In this document: positions 35,300 through 45,993 of the stretch, in pieces
Layout of the letters: every line of letters begins with the position of its first letter
Numbering within the stretch: position 1 is the first letter of the stretch
Origin: Chaenocephalus aceratus
Taxonomy: Eukaryota > Chordata > Actinopteri > Perciformes > Channichthyidae
NCBI GenBank assembly: GCA_023974075.1
Contig: CM043791.1
Span: 18,678,299-18,742,298, forward strand
Length of the DNA stretch: 64,000 bases
Reading direction: 5' to 3'
The notes under the pieces: generated by a model
Databases searched by the model: none
What the model saw: the letters and a program-made list of their open reading frames with translations, nothing else
What the model was told of the DNA's origin: nothing
Translations under genes and position numbers: made by a program

Positions 35300-37539
35300 A
35301 TGTCCGTCCCAAACAACAAATGCCAGCAACCCGATTGTCTTCTTGACATAACCATCGGAGGACAGGTGAGTAGAAGAAAAGAAATGAGCTAACATCGATT
35401 GACTTCTAAGCTACCACGATTGAAGCCACGTTTAGCTCACCTTAGTGTCGTGTGTTGGTTAATAGTTTTGAGCCAGTTTAGCTACGTTGGAGGTTTTTAA
35501 CCGCCTTTCTTTACATATAGCTGATACACACAACAATGTGCAGATACTTACCTTTTCTCTCTCGCTGTTTTTATTGTTGACTTTTAGCATAATTTACTTT
35601 GCTTAACACTGTGAAAAGAACCTGTCTGAGATATGATGCTATTGCTAAGGTATTATTGATATCAAGATGTCGTTCAGTGCGTGGAAAATGAACTCTAATT
35701 CTGAATCCTACATCATAAATATTCAAATATTGGTCTTAGACAGGCAGTCGGGTTGCTATATGGACGCAGTTGGTGGGCTGGGTGAGGGGTTGGAAACAAG
35801 TGTGGTGGATGAGCTTAAACTACGTATTTTTTTATGGAGACACTAAAAAAACTTTATTACCAAATACTACATGGACCCTCTGTGAACAATATCATCTGTA
35901 TTTAATTATTCGAAAATGTCGTTTGTTCATTTAGTTCTCAAATTGTTTATTAGCTTTTTAATGTTGATATTGGGAAGATATAATTATTGAGTTGCATATT
36001 CTTTTCATTTACACTTCCACTTGTAATGCTATGTTATCAGCTATGATATTAACTAATGTAATTGTCTCACTTCACAATGAAAGTAGTTTTTTAACAGGCG
36101 TTGCTGAAAGGTTTTGTTAAAGTCATTTAACAAAGGAATATAAGAGGAAGACTGATATAAACTGTTATAATAACTAGCTTTAGGCAGCTGACTCCATAAT
36201 GTAAAGCCACAGACATTCTATTTTTCTTCCATTTATGCAGTTTTATACAGGTCTATAAAGGCAATGTTTTCACCTTTTACTTCGTCGTAGCTTTCTCTCT
36301 ATATTCACTTTTTTGGTGATCGTCCTCCTCTGGTTTGGTTGTAGCACTTGTAGTCGAAAGGGAAGGTGAAATGTAAATAAACAAGACCTCTGTTAAATAA
36401 ATGTTTTACTTGATATTCCTTTAGTGTTTCTGAACAAATGCCCCCCCACCCCCCTTTTTTAAACAGCATGACCAATATCTTGCATAAATTAGGATACATG
36501 TAATCATTGTAATGCTCCGAAAATAAGCTACATGCAGTTCAATTTCTAAGGTCAGTTAGAGAAATTTCCACTTTTTCCAACTTAGCCCCACTCCCCCTGA
36601 AACCAGTGAGAAGAATCATGTAACTTTGACAGAAAGCTGAGTGTTGATGTAGGACCTTATTGCTCATAGTAAGATGCCTGACAAATACATTTCCAAGCCC
36701 TTTTAATACATGTACATACTCAAGTTATTTGTAGTATGAAATACATTTATTTTCAATAATGACAAATTAGGAAGTCTCCTTACAAGGTTGATTGTAGCTG
36801 TTNNNNNNNNNNNNNNNNNNNNNNNNNNNNNNNNNNNNNNNNNNNNNNNNNNNNNNNNNNNNNNNNNNNNNNNNNNNNNNNNNNNNNNNNNNNNNNNNNN
36901 NNTCATTTATCTTTCCATTCCCACAACAATATACATAAATAAATGGCATGTTTTGGACATAGTTCAAATGGTGATTAATCATGATTAATTAATTTTTAAG
37001 CTGTGATTAATCTGATTAAAAATTTTAATCGTTTGACAGCCCTAATAATAATACATCAATAATTTAATTTTAATATCAGTGTTAATTGGCTAGAATCGTA
37101 AGTGGACGAAGACGAGTCATGATGGTGTCACTCACTGGGTGCTTTACAATAACTTTGTAACATGAGAAAGGCCTACACTACTTAGTTATTTTCTGTCCAA
37201 TCAAAACAATTTCACTTCAGACATAACTATTTCAAAACATGCACCCAACATGTAAGTGATACCCAATCATAGACACCTACAATACATAATATGTTATAGA
37301 ACATTAAACTAAAAACTAACAGCTACATTAAAAAAATAATTATAGTTTTAAAGTGCAATTATTTACTAATAAAATATTTTGTATATACTCAAAAAATACC
37401 CAAGTGCAATGTCTCAGTTGACTTTTAGCTGACTGTAGTCGTGTTTATTTGTGCTTCTTCCCGCCAACAGAATGTTACTACAGGACCAAACAACAAGCCC
37501 AAGCTGCCCATCCTCATTGGACAGTGTGGAGAGATGTGA
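35300..37539 (+). CDS. Small two-exon gene of unknown function (44 residues, or 95 from an upstream ATG)
   Basis: Exon 1 ends in a consensus donor (GGACAG|gtgagt, exon end 35365). Exon 2 begins at 37471 after a good pyrimidine tract and acceptor (ttcttcccgccaacag). The junction is in phase 0 and gives [13 protein letters not shown], then T-I-G-G-Q joined to [12 protein letters not shown], ending I-G-Q-C-G-E-M. An AATAAA at 37928-37933 follows about 390 bases after the stop. The same frame stays open upstream to an ATG at 35147, which would add 51 hydrophobic/basic residues. I do not recognise the protein. Good splice sites and a polyA signal are the only support. Confidence 0.45.
36803..36902. 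other. Assembly gap (100 N)
   Basis: A run of exactly 100 N, the usual placeholder for a gap of unknown length, inside the intron of the small gene and just left of a repeat end. Confidence 1.
36970..37044. mobile_element. Right end of a hAT-like MITE next to the gap
   Basis: The stretch of TGATTAAT repeats followed by TTAATCGTTTGACAGCCCTA is the characteristic terminal sequence of an abundant vertebrate hAT MITE. The matching left end (TAGGGCTGTCAAACGATTAA) is not seen before the gap, so it is either missing or inside the N run. Confidence 0.55.
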
Positions 37540-38064
37540 TCCAGCGGGAACTACACAGTCTCTGTACACATGAAGGAGCGTCTCATAGTCACTGGATTGT
37601 CCTCAGCTAACATCAAACCATACAGGCTTTCTTTGCCTCGGCCTTCTCCCATAATGCATGTTCAAGAATAGGATTTCAGCAGTACATTATAATGACATTT
37701 ATTTTTTAATACACATGATTCCAGGTTAAGACTTGCTTAACATAAGGGTTTGACATTTATTTTGCAAAACTTTATGTTCAACACTGTTTTTCCCAGTCCA
37801 AACAGAGACAATCTTTGCATCTTGTTATAAAAAGACAGATAAGAAAATGTGATGTAAATGTAAAGGAATACTTGCCCCACAAACGTTCAAATTCTTATCT
37901 CAGTCTCACGGTGTATCATTTATGATCAATAAATAGTTTTACATTTTTATAAACCATCTTGTTTGTTTGAAAATATGCCGTTTACATCTGTAAAAGGCAT
38001 GATAATCAAGAGTGTTTTTTTGTAGTTCTCTTAACCCCAAGTCAAACTATGCATGTGTGCAATA

Positions 38065-38817
38065 CACTGAACAAAAATATAAACGCAACACTTTTGTTTT
38101 TGTTCCCATTTTTCATGAGATGAACTCAAAGATCTAAAACATTTTCTATATACACAAAATAACCATTTCTCTCAAATATTGTTCGCAAATCTGAGATAGT
38201 GAGCACTTCTCCTTTGCCGAGATAATCCATCCCACCTCACAGGTGTGGCATATCAAGATGCTGATTAGACAGCATGATTATTGCACAGGTGTGCCTTAGG
38301 CTGGCCACAATAAAAGGCCACTCTGAAACGTGCAGTTTTGCTTTATTGGGGGGGTCCGAAAACCAGTCAGTATCTGGTGTGAGGGGTAGGGTTAGGGTAA
38401 TGTTGTGAATCGAGTGGCCCATGGTAGTGGTGGGGTTATGGTATGGGCAGGCGTATGTTATGGGTGACGAACACAGGCCACTCGATTCACAACATTACCC
38501 TAACCCTACCCCTCACACCAGATACTGACTGGTTTTCAATAAAGCAAAACTGCACGTTTCAGAGTGGCCATTCTAAGGCACACCTGTGCAATAATCATGC
38601 TGTCTAATCAGCATCTTGATATGCCACACCTGTGAGGTGGGATGGATTATCTCGGCAAAGGAGAAGTGCTCACTATCACAGATTTTTTCAGATTTGTGAA
38701 CAATATTTGAGAGAAATGGTTATTTTGTGTATATAGAAAATGTTTTAGATCTTTGAGTTCATCTCATGAAAAATGGGAGCAAAAACAAAAGTGTTGCGTT
38801 TATATTTTTGTTCAGTG
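38065..38817. mobile_element. Fold-back MITE with long inverted repeats (Tc1/mariner-like)
   Basis: Starts CACTGAACAAAAATATAAAC and ends with its reverse complement. Arms of roughly 330 bases each (about 38065-38410 and 38470-38817) are near-identical reverse complements with small indels. TA flanks both ends (38063-38064, 38818-38819), the target duplication of the Tc1/mariner superfamily. No transposase. Confidence 0.8.
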
Positions 38818-38819
38818 TA

Positions 38820-40380
38820 ATAGGAAAGGAGACCAATTTACAAAAAGCTTAGCATTATTATTAGTTTATCAGGCCCTTTGATTTTAGATGAGAAATCCCT
38901 CATATTATTAAATGTGTATTGCAAAATCTAGTCCTTGTCCATGTTTTGAAATTCAAAATGTCATTTAATTATGTTATCATGCTATACCCAGTGTGATATG
39001 CATTGTTTTTGGTAGGTTTATATGCTTATGGTCCCCTCGACATGTTTTTCTCTTTAGTGTTGGGTTGCTAATAGATCAAAATGATCATATAGGAATTGTG
39101 CAACGATGAATACTTCGACTCTGAATTGGTAATAATTCATCTCAGCTTTATTGCCAGGAAGCAAATAAGGGAAACACTATATAATCAAAGGCACGAGGGT
39201 CCTCCAAGGCACACACTCCTGTGCCAAGCAATCCTCTGCTGAACTTATGGCTACCTCCTCTTCTCATCCCAGCCATCCATACAAATAGAAGCCACCATAC
39301 CCCCTCCCCCATCCACGCTCTCCCTCTTCTGCCTTGGACTTCGTTCCCAAGGCACAAAAGAATCCTTTCAGATGGATACTCTGTTCTTAGGCAGGAAGAA
39401 GTTTTTTTTGGAGAGTGGGGGGGGGGGGCTCTCTGGGGACAATTCTAAAGCCCATCTTTGTGTGGGAGAACTGGGTTTAGCCATTAACATCGAGCTCTTC
39501 ACACATCAGCCAGTGCTCATAAACAGTGCCAGTGGAGCATTAACATGACAATGGGTTGGTTGGTTTCGGGGGGGGGGGGCTTGTCTCACACTCATCAGCC
39601 TGGGTCCGTCTGTTCTGCGCTACTGGAAATGGAGTAGGTATAATGCCCGCATTTTATTGAGCAAGGCAATGAGAAAGTAACAAATCATATATTATAACAT
39701 CAGGCTTTCGGCTTGTGTGAACCTTTAAAATGTAATCATCAAATATAACATGTGCAGCAGGTCGGACAACATTTGAAATGACCTCCCTGTAAATGATATA
39801 AAAGACAATCAAATGTGCTTGGTTAATAAAGTATGAAAGAATATGTTGGTTATTGTTCATCGTGGGTGTCGCGTGTCCCAAAATTACCTTTATTCAATAC
39901 TGTCAACTGATGATTGTGGCTAATCTCTTACGAAATATTAAACATTTTCGTTTTTAATACTGATTATTTACAGAAATTCCCTGTTGTGTATGAAGATGGG
40001 AATTATGTTCTGTGTTACAGTATACCGATATCGACAGGGTGTATAAAGGCTGGTGAGAACTTTATGTTATTTGCCGTAGACCAAGATGACCTCTTCTTGT
40101 AAATCTGCCGAGGCATCATGTATTTATTAGGGGCACTATCACGGCAACTCAGACAATGCAGCACAATTATAAATATACTATTTACATCATGATCCGCAAA
40201 TAAAATATGCATGTTATATTTTATTTAAATTAGGTCAGTGATCCCTACCATACTTTCGGTGTAATAATATTTGTAGTTATCACGGTTTGCAGTTCTTGAA
40301 CATTCTGTAAAAATCCGGTAAAAAGACCATCAGCCCTGCAGACACTGTTCCAAAAGTGTCACTGTTATCTGTCTGACTTG
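38820..40380. other. Intergenic stretch between the small gene and ybx1
   Basis: No gene recognised. It contains two G homopolymer runs (about 39417-39428 and 39569-39579). Short open frames here have no family resemblance. Confidence 0.4.
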
Positions 40381-40394
40381 TCTGGCTTTGACAT

Positions 40395-40723
40395 CACTGT
40401 GGGGCGGTGAGAAGGGACAGGTACATCCCCCTTTAGCCAATCAGATTATCCTCCAACATTATTGACAGTTGCTTCGGTCAACAGGAACGCGTTGGCTTTC
40501 TCGTAGCCAATGCGAAGAACATTTGGGCGGGTCCCTGAGCAGGAACATTCCCCAGCACACCATCTCACTCTGCCCAGTTCGATCGGCAACGGGAGCGGAA
40601 AGAGGAAAGCAGAGAGCCCCAAGGCAGTAGCCCCCACCACCGCCGGCCCAGGTTACCATCTAGCACCGGGAAACATAGCAGAGAGCCGCCGCCGGCAGAA
40701 GCCATTACCAACCAGTAGTAACC
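40395..40723 (+). promoter_or_regulatory. ybx1 promoter and 5' leader with Y-box (inverted CCAAT) motifs
   Basis: The 330 bases upstream of the ybx1 start are GC-rich with a GGGGCGG box (about 40401-40407), a CCAAT in the context AGCCAATCAG (40435-40444; reverse strand CTGATTGGCT, a classical Y-box) and a second CCAAT at 40507-40511. No TATA box. This is the layout of a CpG-type housekeeping promoter. The exact transcription start is not determinable. Confidence 0.55.
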
Positions 40724-43700
40724 ATGAGCAGCGAGGCCGAGACACAACAGCCGCCCGATGCCGCTGCCGATGCGGAGAGCCCATCCAGCCCGGCAGCCGA
40801 AGCTTCCGCGGTGGATAAGAAGGTCATCGGTAAGACTGGAAATGAGCTAGTTAGCTAACGTGGTTTGGGATACCGTAGAGGCAATGCGCAAAAGCGGCAG
40901 TTGCAAGCGTTACCAACCGATCACCGGCTCCGTTAACGGTTGAAAAACCTCGCTAACATTCTGATAAAGCCATCAACGATCATAGGGGAAATCTGCAGAT
41001 TATACATTAAATGTTAATTTCGGCAAATAGCTTTTTTTTGTTTACTGATAATGTACAACGTGTCAGATGTCTGATAAAGAAACGTTAGTGTTTGAATGTG
41101 ATATTGACGATGAGCAGTTTTTTTTTTATCTCAAAGGAAACCAAATAGATAGAGAAGAGAATATGGCCCCACCAGACAAGACATAAAAAAATGACAGTTG
41201 GAATGTTGGTCGTTGGTTATCGTAGCAACCTGTACATATCCAATGCTTGGTAATCGATTAAATAGCTGATTAACACCAGTAAGCGTTTGTCAAACTGACA
41301 TACATTTAAGGTCAGAACAGTGATTTTAGATGTAATCCTGCATTTCAACCGGTTAATCTCTCCTGCTCACCGGCCTTCTAACCTCAAACAGCCGCCTCAG
41401 AAATCTATGTTACCGACTGGTCGCCAGAGGAACGACCGTTGAGGTTGTTTAAGGACTCTGGTCGCCACGCCAACGTTAGTGCCATTCTTAACACAAACAA
41501 GTCAGGCAAAATCAGTTGGCGTTACACGATCGCTATAATGTATATCAAGCATCATGGGGCCACACCAAGTTATTTCGTAATGCTAATGTGGCCGGCCACG
41601 ACTACTTTCGTCGAAAGCAAGCTAACGTTAGCTCTTGGCCGTCCCTTTGTTCACACGGAACGGATGGTTCCGCGTTAGTAGATTTTTCTCAAAGAATCTC
41701 GTAACACATCAGCAAACTCGTAGCCAACGTGACCTGGCAAAACGATCATAGCGATTCTGGTTAATAAATACATTGGAATATAACTGTCGGTTGTCGAATT
41801 TCGCTCTAATGCAGGGGCCTAGAGTTAGCTACTTACCAGGATGATAACGTTAGCTCGTCGGCTAACGAAGCTACATTAGCTATTTACATGGCTGAAGAGG
41901 AACGCAAAATGTCCGCCGTAGGATCCCACGGAATTCTTTTGCCATTAAGTTGCCCGTTCAATGAAAAACATAAACCACCATAACACCGCCCTATTTAGTT
42001 AAAATCAACCCAATGGTTTATTGTAAATACATGGTACACTGTGTGCTACAGTAGTTTCCGCTTACTGGCTTTAATCCAAGCACATGGTTGAGACCCCGTT
42101 AGCAACTATGCTAACCAGCCAGCTGGGCTCGCTGCTTGCTAACATATCCGGGCGCGACTCTACCACGTGTGAACGCTCACATACTGAGCAGTGCGGATTA
42201 CAATGGGACAGTAGGTCTGTAGTAATTGAACTTGCTATGTACCACAGATAATGTAGCATATCTTTTGATATGCTATATTTCAGCATTCTATAAAACGCAG
42301 GCATTAATCATTTGGCTGAGACATTAAAGTTCTGCATGTGAAAAAGCGCAGTCATTTCTGGGTCATAATGCTCTTGGTTCATACCTCATACCAAGTGCAG
42401 CTGGCACTAAACACCCACAAGTATCACGACCTATAAAAAGAGTGACAGTTGGGAGTTAAATATAACTCCCACATTATCCAGCCATTAGTTTTTTCAGCAT
42501 CTGTTATTTGATTCCTTATTTGTTACTCATTGGTAGAGGTCTTGTGAAACATGAATTGGCATGTTTGGGGCATGACATTTACACTCCCAGTATCTACAGG
42601 CTGAGATAACTTACCATAGCTTGGTTAATAATTGTTTTTTTGTGCCTCATTGCAGCAACTAAAGTCTTGGGTACAGTCAAATGGTTCAACGTCAGGAATG
42701 GATATGGTTTCATCAATAGGTAAGTAGACTCCACCCCTATCCCCATGTCCTTAAGACCCTGATATCATCTATGTGTGTGAAGGAACAGTCTCAATCCTAT
42801 TATCGCTTTGATTTGCTTACAGAGCTTACATTTGTCTGCTTGTCTCAAGGCTGTTGTTATGCATAGTACTTAACCCTAAGCAGATACATTGTTGCATTCT
42901 GTAACAAGATGCTCCTAACTTCCAGTAACTGAGGGTTTTTCTTCCTTTTACCTTTTAGGGATGATACAAAAGAGGACGTTTTTGTACACCAGGTAAGTTT
43001 TAGGTAGTGTTTCTTAAATGATGATTTAAAATGATCTTTAATATCAAATCTAACATCTTAACCTTTCATGATTTTTAGACGGCCATCAAAAAGAACAACC
43101 CGAGAAAATACCTTCGCAGTGTTGGAGATGGAGAAACTGTGGAGTTTGACGTAGTTGAGGGAGAAAAGGTAAGCCTAGCTTTGTTTGACCCAAAAAATAA
43201 TTTCAGTATTTAGCTCTTACATTTTTTATAAATTATTTTCCTCGATTATAATTTTTGCTATTCTTTTTTCAAAAAGGGAGCCGAGGCGGCAAATGTCACC
43301 GGCCCAGAAGGCAGTGCAGTCCAGGGTAGTAAGTATGCTGCTGACCGGAACCGCTTCAGGCGCTATCCCCGAAGAAGGGGCCCTCCCCGCGCTGGAGAAT
43401 ATCCAGACAACTACCAGAGTGACGGAGAGGGTGAGCCAAGCAACGGAGGTCGTGAAAAAGGCAGCCGAGATGGGGGAGAGAGTGCCCCTGAAGGAGAATC
43501 CCAGCCACAGCAGCGCAGACCCGCTTATCCCGGCAGACGGCGCTACCCTCCATACTTTGTACGTAGATGCTACCGCCGCCGCCGGCCCGTATACTAACGC
43601 ATCACGTGGAGAAATGCTTGAGGTACGCCGTCACAGGGCTTCATCCTGAAGCAGGCACCCAGCAGTCCCACTCGGGACACTTGATATGTTGATGTCAAAC

Positions 43701-44552
43701 ACAACACCCTCTCATTTCAACATTCACATGGTTGTGAGCAAAGAATCTTGGTGTATCGGGGGTCTGGCCAATATTTCGCAAATTGACCAAAATAATCTGT
43801 TATGCTGGAGCTACCTGATGTTCTTCTATCAGCCTCAACATTAAGTAGAAATCTGGCCAGTTTCCTTCCAAAGGCATAACAAACATTCAGTTAGACCAGT
43901 GTTATCTTTGATGAAAGCTGCGTGTAAGTGGTTTGATCTTTTTGATTTCAGGGAGGCGAGGGCGACGAGAGCCAGGGAGGTCCTGATCAAGGCAAACAAC
44001 CAGCGAGGCAGAGCTACTACAGAGGCTTCAAACCAAGGTTCAGTCCAAGGTTTGCGTGTTGGCTTCATTGGTGAAATGCTTTAACAACGGGAGAGAAAAG
44101 CAATGGGCTGTCTACATTTAAAATTAAAATGTTCAATTGACCTTGAAAAACCCCCAAAACAAATGCCATTTTGGATGGAAAAGCTCTCCCTTTGTTGAAG
44201 CCCAACCTCAAATTGTAGCTGTGCATTCAAATTTTGCTTGTGTACATTTTTTTCCAAGTTATGAGTTATTGTATATAATTCATTAAAGTAACATTTACTT
44301 GTTCACCTCAGGGCTCCACCCCGCCCCAGACCGGCACAGGAAGGCGAGGAGGACAAGGAGAATCAGGGAGGCGAAGGTGGTCAAAACCAACAGCCCCGCC
44401 AGCGTCGCTATCGCCGCAACTTCAACTATCGCCGCAGACGTCCACAGGCTGGCGACAAACCCGGCCCAGAAAACAAGGAGGCCAAGACAGGAGGTGACCC
44501 ACCTGCAGAGAAAACGTCCGCTCCCGAGGCCCAGCAGGGTGGGGCTGAGTAG
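40724..44552 (+). CDS. ybx1: Y-box binding protein 1 (cold-shock domain DNA/RNA-binding protein)
   Basis: Exons 40724-40829, 42656-42719, 42959-42992, 43079-43168, 43277-43622, 43952-44049 and 44312-44552. An Ala/Pro-rich N-terminus is followed by the cold-shock domain (about residues 36-112) with V-K-W-F-N, RNP1 G-Y-G-F-I at 50-54 and RNP2-like V-F-V-H at 64-67. Then comes the alternating basic/acidic tail ([26 protein letters not shown]), ending Q-Q-G-G-A-E. YBX1 packages mRNA and regulates transcription and translation. Exon 5 is 346 bases, one more than a multiple of three: the literal frame hits TAA at 43595 after about 204 residues, whereas the conserved Y-T-N-A-S-R-G-E continues one base out of frame. 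The extra base is most simply a C in the CCC run at 43586-43588. Confidence 0.93.
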
Positions 44553-44598
44553 GAAACAACCTGCCCACCGGCACCTACCATCTTTTACCATCGTCCGG

Positions 44599-44799
44599 GT
44601 GAGTTAATAGCTTCTCCAATAAATCCAACATTTTAGAGCTAAGTTGGGCTAGCTAGACAGTCGTTTCCACCCAAAGGCTATTTAGTGCAGAATCAAGGAC
44701 ACCATCTATTGTTTTATCTACATAGCAACATCTTTATTCAATATCTGCCATCTGGAAAACAGCATACAGAACTAATTTACTATTTTTCTTCTTTTGCAG
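44599..44799 (+). other. Intron in the ybx1 3' untranslated region
   Basis: A donor (gtgagtt, 44599) 46 bases past the stop codon and an acceptor (cttcttttgcag, ending 44799) bound a 201-base intron. Because the stop is within 50-55 bases of this junction, it should not trigger nonsense-mediated decay of the normal transcript. Confidence 0.55.
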
Positions 44800-44840
44800 T
44801 TTTTTTGTCAACAAGAAGAAACATCAAACAAGATCTGAGC

Positions 44841-44846
44841 AATAAA
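44841..44846 (+). terminator. ybx1 polyadenylation signal (proximal)
   Basis: AATAAA in the final exon. A second AATAAA at 45122-45127 could serve as a distal site, giving two 3' end lengths. Confidence 0.6.
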
Positions 44847-45993
44847 GATTTGACTTGACGATCGTCACAAGCTTGCACCATGCATTTGACCAGATTACCA
44901 CCGATTGCCTGCAGAATCTATGCAGACTTGTTTTTTTTTTCCATTATTTTTATGTGACAGCTACAAAAAGTTTTGGGGAAACAGCAAATGTTTTTCTAAA
45001 TCTGTCCTAAGTTTTTACACCAAATGGTTTTTAAAGAAAAAATAGAATTTGATATCTGGTCAGTTTGACATTTTTAAATAACTTTTTATGTATTCAAACA
45101 TTTTAACAAAATGCAAGCTCAAATAAAAATCCAGAAACCAGGACCATTGTCTCAAGTGTTGCTTATCTTATATTTCAAGTATATTGGCTTTGAACAATGA
45201 CACCAACTTAATTTATCTTTCAGTTACATAGTATACAGTTAGGTTGGGAGTGTTTTTGCTTTTCAAATATGAATAACGTCAGAACCAAAGCAGTATGTCA
45301 AACTGCATCTAATGGTGGTAAATATATATTTTCTACATTGATTCTGGGTTCACATTTAATACACAAGGTAATAAAGAAACCTACACATGTTGCAGTGATA
45401 CACGGGATGCAAGAAATCCAACCAACATTTAGCATAAAATCCAGTTACCCAACTTGTTAGGTATGGGACAGTGTGCAATAGTCATGTAGACTTAAGAGTT
45501 CAATGGTGGTGCTCTTAGATTTTTCAATTAAAAGTCCCAGGCTGTATTTCAGGTTCATTGTTTAGAACAGCAAGTAGGTTTTAAATTCACATTCACAACA
45601 GAAAGGAAATAAAATGGTTGTGCTGTACAAGTGGGAAGTCCTGCTAAAGTCCTTTCTTTAATGGTTACATAGAAGGTGAACAAAATACCTTTAAACAGTC
45701 TTGAGATTTCACTGTCAATTCATCCTGATCGTCATATTTTGAAATAATTGGGTTGGCCAGTCTGATAAGGGTAACATGAAGCTGGCTGGAATCAACCCAG
45801 GACCCTCATGGTCACATTGTATTCAACGTGGAAAACATAGGTGGCAATTATTTTAGCTTTTCATATCCTGGTAAACAGGTAGTATAGCATTTAGTCATGG
45901 AATGTTCAGTACGACACGGAAACAATGCAATCTTAATAACTGAACATAATGGGTGTCACCAGTCTTCTCAATGGTAGTTATTTTGTCCATCTC

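Noticed and set aside
37537..37670. Open frame continuing about 37 codons beyond the TGA of the small gene, raising the idea of a selenocysteine codon
   Set aside because: A stretch of this length without a stop is quite likely by chance, I see no SECIS-like structure I can support, and the extension has no family resemblance.
38385..38520. GGGTTAGGG-like motifs resembling telomeric repeat
   Set aside because: Only one or two units, located symmetrically near the centre of the fold-back MITE. They are part of its inverted arms, not a telomeric array.
43185..43649. 154-codon open frame overlapping ybx1 exon 5
   Set aside because: Mostly an out-of-frame shadow of the ybx1 exon. Only its last part matches ybx1, because of the single-base shift at 43586-43588.
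44295..44607. Long open frames on both strands across ybx1 exon 7
   Set aside because: Shadow frames caused by the Arg/Gly/Pro-rich codons of the real ybx1 exon.
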